A DNA stretch of 64,000 nt from Flavobacterium sp. PMTSA4 (GTDB lineage Bacteria > Bacteroidota > Bacteroidia > Flavobacteriales > Flavobacteriaceae): positions 1,302,001-1,366,000 of the forward strand of contig NZ_CP134890.1 in the NCBI RefSeq assembly GCF_032098525.1, in the 5' to 3' direction. Below are positions 24,229-33,310 of this stretch, piece after piece. The notes beneath the pieces are model-generated. The model saw only the letters and a list, made by a program, of their open reading frames with translations. It made no database searches and was not told the origin of the DNA. Positions within the stretch are counted from its first letter, which is position 1. Each line of letters starts with the position of its first letter. A program made the position numbers and the translations under genes.

Positions 24229-24261
24229 AATCCTGTTCCAACCTACTGAACAGGATTTTTT
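24229..24261 (+). terminator. Terminator of the three-gene accessory operon
   Basis: Stem AATCCTGTTC / GAACAGGATT (10 bp, perfect) followed by six T, on the plus strand just before the convergent GH3 gene. Confidence 0.8.
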
Positions 24262-24268
24262 ATTTCCA

Positions 24269-27200
24269 CTACTCCAATATCGCTTCCTGAATAATCTTTT
24301 GAATATCCTCGCGGATGTTTTCTCTAGACAAACGGTTTGGCGCGTTAGAATCAGGGTAGGTTCTGTTGGAAAGGAAGATATAAATGATATCGGTTTCTGG
24401 GTCGGCCCAAGCGATGGTTCCTGTAAAACCAGTATGTCCAAAGCTGAACATGGAAACGCAACCACAGGTTGGACCTGCTGTGCCTAACTGCGGTTTATCG
24501 AATCCTAAACCTCTGCGTACACCATTATCGCAATAGTAACAAGTATTAAAATCGGTAAAGGTCTTTTCGGAGAAGTATTGTTTTCCGCCGTAGTTTCCTT
24601 TTTGAAGATAGAGTTGCATCATCTTTGCCAAATCCATCGCATTCGAAAAAACACCTGCATGACCACCTACTCCGCCTTCCATAGCCGCTTCCATATCGTG
24701 CACATATCCCTGAAGCATGGTGTATCGGAAGTAACTGTCGACCTCGGTTGGCGCAATGACATGGGAGTCAAATTTTCGCAACGGATTATACATCGTATAG
24801 TTCATCCCCATTGACTTGTAGAAGTTATCATAGGTCAATTCATCGAGTGATTTTCCTGTTGCTTTTTCGAGGTAGTGTTTTAAAATGATGAACGTAAAAT
24901 CGCTGTATTTGTATTCTTTCTTAGCCAACAACGGACTGTCGATGATTTTCTTCATAATGGTATCTTCATAATCATTACGAATAAAAAGGTTTTCGGATAC
25001 TTGTTTTGAAAACTCAGCGCTATAGGTTTTACGATAATATTTCTCTGAAGGTTTCAGGGTTTCGTCTAAGGTTTGCTTGTAAAACGGAATCCATGCCTGC
25101 AGTTTTGCATAGTGCGACAACAACTCTTTGAAGGTGATGCTGTCTTTATTTGAACCTCTGAACTCTGGCAACATTTCGCCCAAAGTGGTTTGGAGGTTTA
25201 CTTTGTTGGTATCATACTGTTGCATCACGTTAGGCAAAGTAGCCACCATCTTGGTTAAAGATGCCACATCGTATAAATCGCTGTTTTTAACTTTGGTTTG
25301 CCTAGTATAGGTTTGATAGCCAAATGATTTTTGGTAAATAACCTTTCCTTTTCGGGCTACTAAAACCTGCATTCCTGGTGCCATTTTTCCGTCAATAGCT
25401 TTGTTGGCAATCTTCTCAATAGCCGCCAGTTTGATTGCGCTCATACCCACATTTTCGGGAGCTGTAAACCCTAAACGGTTAAGCGTTTTAGTGGTAATTC
25501 CTGTTCCGGAAGGAAACTGACTGGTAATAGAAACGGGTAGTTTACCTTTTGCCTGCAATGCGCCAAAGATAACTTGTGCCGATACTTCCTGAGCAATTGG
25601 ACTGTTCTGATAGGAAACCATGATGGTTTTGATAGCATCATAGTTAGGCAGTTGCAACAAAGAATAAGGCTTAGTAAAGACGTCTAAAATAACGTTATTT
25701 TGCTTCGAAATTTCATCAATCCATTGAATCTCTTTGGTATTAAAATCATGATTTTTCCACGCTTTGTCCGACTTGTGGAATCCCATAATTACCGTACTAT
25801 AGCCTTTCAACTGTTTCTTTACAGTATCGAGATTGGTCTCTTTGATTTCGGTTACCTCGGTATATTTCTTTAGGGTTGAAAGGAATTTGGTATTATCATC
25901 GTCGCCTAACTTAATGTAGGCTATCTTTTGGTCTAAATTTTTAACGGGTACTAACTGCTCGGCATTCTTAATGACCGTAACCGCGTTTTCATACAACTGA
26001 TACGTTAAAGCATTCTTAGAAGTATCATTCAATTCGTTCGTAAGATTGATTACTTCAACTGGTTCATAATGGTTTAACCCTATTTTGTATTTGTATCGTA
26101 GAATCTTCTTTACCGACTCGGCCAAACGGTCTTCGGTAATGGTTCCTTCCTGATAAGCGGTTCTTAATTTCTCAACCGCCACAGGAACATTTTCTGCAAA
26201 CAATAACACATCGTTACCTGCCAAAAATGCTTCTAAATCAATATCACCTGGCTTTTTGAAGTTGCTAGCCGCTTTCATGTTCAAAGCATCGGTGAAGATA
26301 AGTCCGTCGAAACCTAATTCGTTTTTAAGCAAATCGGTCACTACGCTTTTAGACAACGAGCTTGGCACAGCAGGATTGCTTTCTAAATTAGGCACGCTCA
26401 AATGGGCCACCATAACCGAAACCATTCCTTCATCGAACATGCGTTTATAAGGATACAATTCTACTTTTTCCATGTGCTCTTTTGAAGCCGTTACCAATGG
26501 CAACGCATAATGCGAATCGGTAGCAGTATCGCCATGACCCGGAAAATGTTTTCCGGTAGTAAACACGCCGTTGTTTTGAATTCCTTTCATTAAAGCAATG
26601 GCTTTTTCGGAAACATTCTTTTTGTTTTCACCAAAAGAACGGAACCCAATAATCGGGTTTTTAGGATTGGTATTGATGTCTAAAACCGGAGAGAAATTAA
26701 AATGAACACCCAAACGCTTGGATTCTTTAGCCATGTTTTCGCCTGCTTTTTCAATCAGTTTCAAATCCTGAATGGCACCCAAGGTCATGTTCCAAGGATA
26801 TTTATAGGTAGAATCCAATCGCATGCTTAAACCCCATTCGGCATCGATTCCGATAAACAAAGGAACTTTGGCTTTTGACTGATATCGATTGGTGAGCTTT
26901 GCTTGACGCATTGGTCCGCCTTGAAAAAAGATTAAACCACCTATTTTATAATCGGTAACCAGTTTTTCAACTTCGGCTACGTGTGCGGCATCTTTATTAG
27001 AATAGGCAGCTACCATAAACAATTGGCCTACTTTTTCCTCGAAACTCATTTGATTGTAAATACTGTCTACCCAAAAATCTTCGCGTTCTGTTTTTGGGAA
27101 GAAATCGCGTCGGTCTTTTTTGATTCTAGGAATGTAAACATCTTCGTCAACCGCTACTTCGGGAGATATAATTTCTGGAGTTTTAGGCGCAGCAGGTACC

Positions 27201-27286
27201 TTTGTCGCTTGTTTGTTAATGGAACAATTGACAAAAATGAAAAATGCTACGAATAAAGATATTCTGTACGCCTGCTTACTCATCAT
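24269..27286 (-). CDS. GH3 beta-N-acetylhexosaminidase-like / class C beta-lactamase-like fusion lipoprotein
   Basis: A 1005-residue lipoprotein; C21 follows a hydrophobic signal (FVNC). The N-terminal half is glycoside hydrolase family 3, with KHFPGHGDTATDSHY at 246-260, the NagZ-type catalytic loop that carries the His/Asp acid-base pair. A GH3 C-terminal domain follows (about 430-610). The last 370 residues are a serine beta-lactamase/PBP-type domain: S676-L-T-K679, Y784-S-D and H951-T-G. The enzyme probably trims muropeptides or GlcNAc-containing glycans and hydrolyses an amide or ester, at the outer membrane or in the periplasm. The fusion is known in Bacteroidota. It ends a minus-strand run of genes. 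Confidence 0.92.
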   Translation of the reverse strand: MMSKQAYRISLFVAFFIFVNCSINKQATKVPAAPKTPEIISPEVAVDEDVYIPRIKKDRRDFFPKTEREDFWVDSIYNQMSFEEKVGQLFMVAAYSNKDAAHVAEVEKLVTDYKIGGLIFFQGGPMRQAKLTNRYQSKAKVPLFIGIDAEWGLSMRLDSTYKYPWNMTLGAIQDLKLIEKAGENMAKESKRLGVHFNFSPVLDINTNPKNPIIGFRSFGENKKNVSEKAIALMKGIQNNGVFTTGKHFPGHGDTATDSHYALPLVTASKEHMEKVELYPYKRMFDEGMVSVMVAHLSVPNLESNPAVPSSLSKSVVTDLLKNELGFDGLIFTDALNMKAASNFKKPGDIDLEAFLAGNDVLLFAENVPVAVEKLRTAYQEGTITEDRLAESVKKILRYKYKIGLNHYEPVEVINLTNELNDTSKNALTYQLYENAVTVIKNAEQLVPVKNLDQKIAYIKLGDDDNTKFLSTLKKYTEVTEIKETNLDTVKKQLKGYSTVIMGFHKSDKAWKNHDFNTKEIQWIDEISKQNNVILDVFTKPYSLLQLPNYDAIKTIMVSYQNSPIAQEVSAQVIFGALQAKGKLPVSITSQFPSGTGITTKTLNRLGFTAPENVGMSAIKLAAIEKIANKAIDGKMAPGMQVLVARKGKVIYQKSFGYQTYTRQTKVKNSDLYDVASLTKMVATLPNVMQQYDTNKVNLQTTLGEMLPEFRGSNKDSITFKELLSHYAKLQAWIPFYKQTLDETLKPSEKYYRKTYSAEFSKQVSENLFIRNDYEDTIMKKIIDSPLLAKKEYKYSDFTFIILKHYLEKATGKSLDELTYDNFYKSMGMNYTMYNPLRKFDSHVIAPTEVDSYFRYTMLQGYVHDMEAAMEGGVGGHAGVFSNAMDLAKMMQLYLQKGNYGGKQYFSEKTFTDFNTCYYCDNGVRRGLGFDKPQLGTAGPTCGCVSMFSFGHTGFTGTIAWADPETDIIYIFLSNRTYPDSNAPNRLSRENIREDIQKIIQEAILE

Positions 27287-27295
27287 TAGTTGTTT

Positions 27296-27778
27296 TTAAA
27301 AAAAGCGACTGTGCCAGCTATCACCAGCAGGAACTTCCCAATTTTCGTTAAACTCTTCTATAGTATTTACTAAATTATTGAAGACAATGGTATTGGCAGT
27401 AACGGCTTTTTCTTTTGCCATGCGTTTAAAATCAATCAATGATTTGTGTGCAATGTGTTCGCCGTTTTTGAAGGTAACGTTCATTTTATCCAACAAATCT
27501 ACTTGGTATTTTTGTTCTAAACCTTGAATAAAACTAACGGAAGAATCAATAGAACATCCTGTTGCCTGCTGTACATCCTGATTGACCGCAATGACAATAA
27601 AACGATTGTATTTTAATAGATAAGAAGCTTCAAGACCTGTTCCGTGAGCCGACCAATTCTCGATAAATGATTGTAATTCATTTTCGATTTCAGTCATTTC
27701 CTCGTCAGAGAATTTTCGGTTGGATTGATAAATCCAAATTCTTGAATATTCTGGTAATGTGTCAAATGGTACGTACAT
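27296..27778 (-). CDS. Conserved Bacteroidota protein of unknown function
   Basis: A 160-residue soluble protein starting MYVPFDTLPEYSRIWIYQS, with GCSIDSSVSFIQ in the middle and a C-terminal WEVPAGDSWHSRFF. I know this type only as a conserved Flavobacteriia protein, often labelled ABC transporter ATPase in databases although no Walker motif is present; that label should not be trusted. It lies 10 bp upstream of the GH3 fusion gene and 2 bp after the secreted-protein gene 27781-28395, so all three are likely co-transcribed. Confidence 0.65.
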   Translation of the reverse strand: MYVPFDTLPEYSRIWIYQSNRKFSDEEMTEIENELQSFIENWSAHGTGLEASYLLKYNRFIVIAVNQDVQQATGCSIDSSVSFIQGLEQKYQVDLLDKMNVTFKNGEHIAHKSLIDFKRMAKEKAVTANTIVFNNLVNTIEEFNENWEVPAGDSWHSRFF

Positions 27779-27780
27779 TA

Positions 27781-28395
27781 TTATATTTTTTCTAGACTGG
27801 AAATTACTTTAAAATATTTAAAATCTTTGCTAAGAGTATCATAAAGTTCTACTTCATAATAGCCAATTTTAAGATTAGTACCATTTTTTATTTGATTATC
27901 AGTAAATAACGAAGCGGTTTCAAAATATTCAAGCAATAAAAAACTATGAACACGATTGTTTTTGTCTTTTATTTTTATCGTTACAAACTCTTTGGTTTCA
28001 ATAGCAGTTACTTTTCCTTCAAGGAATTGTGCTTGTGTAGTTTCAACCATTTCTTCGTCATCAACATAATTTTTACCTAATGCCATTAAAAAATCAGGAC
28101 AGTGAGACACCATGCCTAAGGCTACTTTTTCACCTAATCTTTTCATTGATTCTTTATCACTCATTTCAAACCTTTCACTAGCTGGAAACTCATCTTTATG
28201 TTTGTTATAGCTAGTAAGCATGCACAATCCTACATTCAACTCAATTGAATCAGCATTTTCAGGCTTTGAAAAATCAATATTTTTTGCTTTTAAACAATCA
28301 CATGTTTCCTGACCTATAATATCATAAACAACTTGAGCGTTTACTGAACAAGTAGCAACAAAAAATAGCAGACCGAAAATTTTTTTTAATTTCAT
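27781..28395 (-). CDS. Secreted protein of unknown function
   Basis: A 204-residue protein with a Sec signal peptide (MKLKKIFGLLFFVATCSVNA). The mature N-terminus contains ETCDCLKAKNI and a second cysteine pattern (LNVGLCM, MVSHCPDFL) resembling small cysteine-containing periplasmic proteins of Flavobacteriaceae. The C-terminal 80 residues look like a beta-rich domain (GKVTAIETKEFVTIKIKDKN). No function is assigned. Its start overlaps the stop of the Fe-S protein gene upstream by 4 bp. Confidence 0.6.
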   Translation of the reverse strand: MKLKKIFGLLFFVATCSVNAQVVYDIIGQETCDCLKAKNIDFSKPENADSIELNVGLCMLTSYNKHKDEFPASERFEMSDKESMKRLGEKVALGMVSHCPDFLMALGKNYVDDEEMVETTQAQFLEGKVTAIETKEFVTIKIKDKNNRVHSFLLLEYFETASLFTDNQIKNGTNLKIGYYEVELYDTLSKDFKYFKVISSLEKI

Positions 28396-29183
28396 AAATC
28401 CTGAGCATTTGCAATTAGTTCTGCTACGTCCAATACTTTTACGTCAGCTTCTTTTTCTTTATTCTTAACTCCGTCGGTCATCATCGTGTTACAAAATGGA
28501 CATCCAGCGGCTATAATTTCTGGCTGAGTTTCTAAAGCATCTTCGGTTCTTTCAATATTCACCTCTTTGTTTCCTGGTTCGGCATCTTTAAACATTTGAG
28601 CACCACCAGCTCCACAACACAATCCGTTGGCACGAGAACGCTTCATTTCTACCAACTCGGCATCCAGCTTTTGAATTAATTCTCTTGGTGCTTCGTAAAT
28701 ATTATTTGCTCTTCCTAAATAACAAGGATCATGGAACGTAATTCTTTTTCCTTTGAATTGTCCGCCTTCAATAGTTAATCTTCCAGAATCTAATAATGAT
28801 TTTAAAAATTCTGTGTGATGCACTACTTCATACTTTCCTCCTAATTCAGGATATTCATTTTTTAAGGTATTGAAACAATGTGGACAAGCTGTAACTATTT
28901 TTTTGGCTTCATAAGCATTCAAAACCTCAATGTTCATCATGGCTTGCATTTGGAACAGAAATTCATTTCCTGCTCTTTTTGCTGGATCGCCAGTACAACT
29001 TTCTTCGGTTCCAAGAACTGCAAACTCTACATTAGCACGATTTAAAATTTTTACGAATGCTTTGGTAATCTTTTTAGCTCTATCATCAAAACTACCAGCA
29101 CAACCTACCCAAAACAAAACTTCGGGTTGTTTTCCTTGTGCTAACATTTCTGCCATTGTAGGCACATTAATTACTTCTGACAT
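28392..29183 (-). CDS. Heterodisulfide-reductase-like Fe-S protein (two CCG domains)
   Basis: A 263-residue cytoplasmic protein with two cysteine-rich CCG domains: WVGCAGSFD and CPHCFNTLKNEYP in the first half, then FHDPCYLGR, GLCCGAGGAQMF and AGCPFCNTMMTDG in the second. These bind an Fe-S cluster in HdrB/LutA/GlpC-type electron-transfer subunits. The partner is probably the membrane ferredoxin-like protein encoded at 29802-31112 on the same strand, with only the HAD gene between. Together they would move electrons between a quinone pool or flavin partner and an unknown acceptor. Confidence 0.88.
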   Translation of the reverse strand: MSEVINVPTMAEMLAQGKQPEVLFWVGCAGSFDDRAKKITKAFVKILNRANVEFAVLGTEESCTGDPAKRAGNEFLFQMQAMMNIEVLNAYEAKKIVTACPHCFNTLKNEYPELGGKYEVVHHTEFLKSLLDSGRLTIEGGQFKGKRITFHDPCYLGRANNIYEAPRELIQKLDAELVEMKRSRANGLCCGAGGAQMFKDAEPGNKEVNIERTEDALETQPEIIAAGCPFCNTMMTDGVKNKEKEADVKVLDVAELIANAQDL

Positions 29184-29273
29184 ATTTTTAAAAAGTTTAA
29201 AGTTTGCTTGGCAAACGGTTTAAAAGTTTAAGAGTTTAAAAGATTCAAATAATTGTAAACTTATTATAATCGT

Positions 29274-29720
29274 TTATTCGTGGTGTTCGTCGTCAAATAC
29301 CTGAATAGTCACTTCTTTTTCAACTAAATCAGTAAATTTACCTCTGTAGCGAGTTGCTTTTACCAAGTGATTATCAATCCAATGGTAATTTCCACCACGT
29401 GGTTTACCCATTACCATTCCATGGTATTTGAACCCGTGTTGTTTCAACCAACGTTCTGTGTATTCTCTGTGAGCTTCAGTTCTTGAAGTGAAAAAGAAAA
29501 TGATGTGTCCTTCGTCATACCATTTGTTTAATGTTATTAATGCATCAGGGTAAACTTCTGCCGTTAACATTCTTTCAGGTTCTTCGTTTGGAATATCATC
29601 ACAGATAGTTCCATCAATATCGATTAAATAATTCTTAATTCCTTCAGGTAAAATTGGACTTAAATGTTTTCCATTTTCACTGATACTTTGCAAGTTCTTG
29701 TCAATGTCTTCCGTTTTCAT
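29274..29720 (-). CDS. HAD-superfamily phosphatase-like protein
   Basis: A 148-residue protein. The HAD motif I is YLIDIDGTICDD (DxDGT), motif II is FFFTSRTEAHR with a Thr/Ser, and a motif III/IV region includes MGKPRGGNYHWIDNH. Size and motifs fit a small C0-type HAD phosphatase. The substrate is unknown. It lies between the two Fe-S protein genes, 90 bp upstream of the smaller. In that gap a GTTTGC-TTG-GCAAAC hairpin (29202-29216) may separate transcription. Confidence 0.75.
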   Translation of the reverse strand: MKTEDIDKNLQSISENGKHLSPILPEGIKNYLIDIDGTICDDIPNEEPERMLTAEVYPDALITLNKWYDEGHIIFFFTSRTEAHREYTERWLKQHGFKYHGMVMGKPRGGNYHWIDNHLVKATRYRGKFTDLVEKEVTIQVFDDEHHE

Positions 29721-29801
29721 CTTTTACTTATTATAGTTTTCAAATTCATTCGACAAATCCTCAAGCCTCACATTTATGAGAATTTATCATTTTTTATATA
29801 T

Positions 29802-31112
29802 TTAATTTTCGTCTTTCCAGTTTAATCTGTCCATTTGGTTGTACTGCCATGGTGCTCCATTGTTTTCAATATTGGTCATCATTGCATTTAATGATTGTGG
29901 CGCTGCACTTTGTTCCATCACAAGGTAACGACGCATGTCCATAATGATTGATAATGGACTGATGTTTACAGGACATTCTTCAACGCAAGCATTACAAGAA
30001 GTACAAGCCCAAAGTTCTTCGGTGGTGATATAATCATTCAATAATGACTTATTATCGGGAACAAAAACACCTTTATTAGCATCAATATTTTTACCAACTT
30101 CTTCTAATCTGTCGCGCGTATCCATCATGATTTTACGAGGCGAAAGCTTTTTGCCCGTTTGATTGGCAGGACATGAAGAAGTACATCTTCCACATTCGGT
30201 ACAGGTATAGGCATTCAATAGTTGCACCCAATTCAAATCCTGAACATCTGAAGCACCAAATTTACTTGGAACTGCATTTTCATCTACAGGTTGCGCTGCA
30301 AATGGGTCAGCATTTGGATCCATCATTAACTTTACTTCTTTGGTAACGCTTTCAAGGTTATCAAATTGTCCTTTTGGATTCAAATCGGCAAAATAAGTGT
30401 TTGGAAACGCCAAAAGAATGTGCAAGTGTTTTGAGAAATATAAATAGTTTAAGAACACTAATATTCCAACAATATGCAACCACCAAGCTGTTCTTTCAAT
30501 TAAGTGTAATTGTGATTCATTGAATCCATTAAACCATGAAGCAACGTGCTGCGAAATTATATTTCCTGAATTCATATCTTGAAAATGAACATCGGTTGCG
30601 TTCATAATCAGAAACAATGACATTAATACCATTTCGAAATACAGGATGTAGTTTGCATCATTTTTTGGCCAAGCTTTCATTTCAGAATTCATAAAACGCT
30701 TAAGTTTTATAACGTTTCTTCTAATCCAAAAAACAATTACAGCTACTAAAACCAATATTGCTAAAACTTCGAATGAACCAATTAAAACGCCATAAAAACT
30801 TCCTAGAAATTTAGAAAAGATTCTGTGTGAACCGAATAATCCATCAATAATGATTTCTAAAACTTCGATGTTGATGATGATAAACCCTAAATAAACAATG
30901 ATGTGTAAAAACCCAGCAATTGGTCTTTTTACCATTTTTGATTGACCTAATGCAATCATCGCCATGTTTTTCCAACGCTCAGACGAGTTGTCAGAACGAT
31001 TTACATCTCTACCTAAATTGATGTTGCGAACTAATTTCTTAACGTTTTTAGAAAAATAGCCGATACCAATAACAAGAAGTATTGCAAAAAGTAGGTTGTC
31101 AATATACATCAT
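29802..31112 (-). CDS. Membrane-bound Fe-S oxidoreductase
   Basis: A 436-residue protein. The N-terminal 240 residues have about five transmembrane helices (near 5-22, 65-90, 105-132, 155-172 and 210-232) with histidines suited to haem binding, as in NarI-like subunits. The C-terminal part has two 4Fe-4S motifs, CTECGRCTSSCP and CTSCNACVEECP. This fuses a DsrM/NarI-like membrane anchor to an HdrC-like ferredoxin. It should work with the CCG-domain protein encoded at 28392. It is 12 bp downstream of the MlaD-like gene, so probably in the same transcript. Confidence 0.88.
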   Translation of the reverse strand: MMYIDNLLFAILLVIGIGYFSKNVKKLVRNINLGRDVNRSDNSSERWKNMAMIALGQSKMVKRPIAGFLHIIVYLGFIIINIEVLEIIIDGLFGSHRIFSKFLGSFYGVLIGSFEVLAILVLVAVIVFWIRRNVIKLKRFMNSEMKAWPKNDANYILYFEMVLMSLFLIMNATDVHFQDMNSGNIISQHVASWFNGFNESQLHLIERTAWWLHIVGILVFLNYLYFSKHLHILLAFPNTYFADLNPKGQFDNLESVTKEVKLMMDPNADPFAAQPVDENAVPSKFGASDVQDLNWVQLLNAYTCTECGRCTSSCPANQTGKKLSPRKIMMDTRDRLEEVGKNIDANKGVFVPDNKSLLNDYITTEELWACTSCNACVEECPVNISPLSIIMDMRRYLVMEQSAAPQSLNAMMTNIENNGAPWQYNQMDRLNWKDEN

Positions 31113-31124
31113 AGCTTAATAGTT

Positions 31125-32078
31125 TTACTCAGAAATGGTTTCGCTTGTTGGCGCTTTATATGGCTTGTTCTTCTTACCAAATAAAGAAACATTTATATAT
31201 CGTGTTGGATTTAATCTTAAATCCTGTAATAACAATTCTAATTCTTTTGAAGCTTTAGTAAAGTTATTATACATTGCTTCATCTTTTGCCAATTTTCCTA
31301 AAGTTCCTTTTCCTGATTGAATGTCTGCCATTAATTTATCAACAGAAGCTAAAGTGTTTTCTAGTTTTTTTACTGTTTCACCAATATTTGCCTTGGCTAA
31401 TGAGTCAGACATTTTAGAAAAATTACCCGATGCTTTTTCAACATTGGTCATTGTAGCACTAATTTTTGATTTGTTATCTGCCAGCATTTCATTGGCATTC
31501 TGAGAAACCTCTTTAAACTGTGCTAAAGTTGCATTTAAGTTTTCTAAGCTTGCTCTAAGATTTTCTTTTGTTTTAGCATCCAACACCTGATTGATGTTCA
31601 CCAACATAGTATTGGCATTTTCAAGCACACTGTTTAGTTTATCTTTAATAGGCTTAATTTCATTTGAAACGGTTTCTGTTAATCCAAGCTTGCTAGAAGA
31701 AACTAAATAATCACCCGAAACAGCAAGGTCTTTGGTTTCTTTGTTTGGAATCAAAGCAATTTGCTTTCCTCCGATTGGTCCTGGAGAATATAACTCTGCA
31801 ATAGAATTTTTAGTGATTTTATAATCACCATTGATTTGAAGTTCTACAACAGAAGTCCAATCTTCATCTAACTTAATCGTGTTTACTTTTCCAACTACCA
31901 AACCGTTAATGGTAACTGACGCTGACTTTACCAAGCCGTCAACATTGTCATACTTAACGTAAAACGTTGAGTAGTTTGAAAGTAAATCTTTCCCCTTCAA
32001 AAAACTATAACCCCAAATAAATAGTAAAATGGATGCTATAACTAAAATGGCTGTTTTGATTTCTCGTGTTATTTTCAA
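31125..32078 (-). CDS. MlaD/MCE family lipid-transport protein
   Basis: A 317-residue protein with one N-terminal transmembrane helix (about residues 8-26) and an MCE domain (about 38-118: VKYDNVDGLVKSASVTINGL, VGKVNTIKL, YSPGPIGGKQIAL). A long helical, coiled-coil tail follows. MCE proteins form hexameric rings that carry phospholipids between the inner and outer membranes. No MlaE/MlaF genes are adjacent, but an outer-membrane-biogenesis context (amidases, LptD) follows upstream. The gene is 12 bp before the Fe-S oxidoreductase gene. Confidence 0.9.
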   Translation of the reverse strand: MKITREIKTAILVIASILLFIWGYSFLKGKDLLSNYSTFYVKYDNVDGLVKSASVTINGLVVGKVNTIKLDEDWTSVVELQINGDYKITKNSIAELYSPGPIGGKQIALIPNKETKDLAVSGDYLVSSSKLGLTETVSNEIKPIKDKLNSVLENANTMLVNINQVLDAKTKENLRASLENLNATLAQFKEVSQNANEMLADNKSKISATMTNVEKASGNFSKMSDSLAKANIGETVKKLENTLASVDKLMADIQSGKGTLGKLAKDEAMYNNFTKASKELELLLQDLRLNPTRYINVSLFGKKNKPYKAPTSETISE

Positions 32079-32126
32079 GGCTAATATTTTTTTTACAAAG
32101 GTAAACTTTTTTATAAAAAATCTTGT

Positions 32127-33293
32127 CTATAATTGTTTTAATGCTTCGCTAATATCTATTCTAACTCCATCTTTTAGAGCAATAACAAATGCGGTTTCAA
32201 ATCCTTTAGCCTTAGCTTCTTGCAATAATGATTTGGCTTCCGAATAACTTTTGGTTTCACCATACATGTATTTATAAAACTTATTCGATTCTAACATCGA
32301 AATTGGGCTCAAACCTTTGAAATTGCTTGGTGCTAATTCTAATTTTGTGCTACTTGCTGAAATTTGCACTTTAAAGACAATGCCTTTTGCAACTTCTTTC
32401 GGAGTTTCTTTTGGTTTGTCTTCAACTTTTGGCGTTGCCGTTGTTGGGTTATTTGTAGCTGGTTTAGAATCTACAACAGTTGGTTCAATTTTATCTGAAG
32501 GCTTCTCATTTGCATCTGAACCAGTTCCATAATATTCTTTTTTGTATCTAACAATCGCTTTAGCAATCGCTTCTGCAATTTCATCTTGTCCTTCTTCTGA
32601 ATCTAATTTTGAACCTTCAGTTGGGTTAGAAATAAAGCCCATTTCTATTAAAACTCTTGGCATGTAGGCTTTATGCAAAACCATAAATGGCGCTTGTTTT
32701 ACACCACGACTTTTTTTACCAACATTAATAAACTCTTTTTGAATATTTCCTGCCAATTCAATACTGTTGCTAAGATATTCTTCTTGCTCAACTATCAAAC
32801 CAAGCATTGATTCAGGTGACTTTGGATCAAAACCTTTATATTTTTGTTGGTAATCTTTCTCAAGAGTAATTACCTGATTTTCTTTCTTTGCCGCTTCAAG
32901 GTTTGATGCATTTTTAGACATACCCATTACATAGGTTTCACATCCAGAAGCTTCTCTGTTTTTATTTGCATTACAGTGAATTGAAACAAAAATATCAGCA
33001 TCTGCTCTATTGGAAATGTTGGCACGCTCAATCAAATCAATAAAAACATCTGTTTTTCGAGTATAAATAACGTCAATATCGGAGCTTTTTTCGAGAATTT
33101 TTCCAACCTTCAAAACTACCGCCAGAGCAATTTTCTTTTCAATTCTTCCGTCATAAACAGCACCAAAATCATGGTCTCCATGACCAGCATCAAGTGTTAC
33201 TTTAAATTTTTTACTTCCTTGAGAAAACATAAAACTGGTAACCAATAAAGTTATTGCCACCATTACAATTTTCAGCTTCTTATCCATTATCAT
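32127..33293 (-). CDS. N-acetylmuramoyl-L-alanine amidase (Amidase_3), copy 1
   Basis: A 388-residue secreted amidase. After the signal peptide, the Amidase_3 zinc motifs appear in order: LDAGHGDHDFG, RIEKKIAL (Glu), FVSIHCNAN (His) and VLIEMGFISNPTE (catalytic Glu). A Pro/Thr/Lys-rich linker (about residues 255-305) leads to a SPOR-like C-terminal domain that could bind denuded septal glycan. It cleaves the stem peptide from peptidoglycan in the periplasm. The start could also be the ATG two codons later (MDKKLKIV). It is a tandem paralogue of the gene at 33311, 17 bp apart. Confidence 0.94.
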   Translation of the reverse strand: MIMDKKLKIVMVAITLLVTSFMFSQGSKKFKVTLDAGHGDHDFGAVYDGRIEKKIALAVVLKVGKILEKSSDIDVIYTRKTDVFIDLIERANISNRADADIFVSIHCNANKNREASGCETYVMGMSKNASNLEAAKKENQVITLEKDYQQKYKGFDPKSPESMLGLIVEQEEYLSNSIELAGNIQKEFINVGKKSRGVKQAPFMVLHKAYMPRVLIEMGFISNPTEGSKLDSEEGQDEIAEAIAKAIVRYKKEYYGTGSDANEKPSDKIEPTVVDSKPATNNPTTATPKVEDKPKETPKEVAKGIVFKVQISASSTKLELAPSNFKGLSPISMLESNKFYKYMYGETKSYSEAKSLLQEAKAKGFETAFVIALKDGVRIDISEALKQL

Positions 33294-33310
33294 TATTTAC
33301 TCTAAATTAT

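Noticed and set aside
27296..27778. ABC transporter ATPase
   Set aside because: This label is used for homologues, but no Walker A, Walker B or signature motif is visible in the 160 residues.
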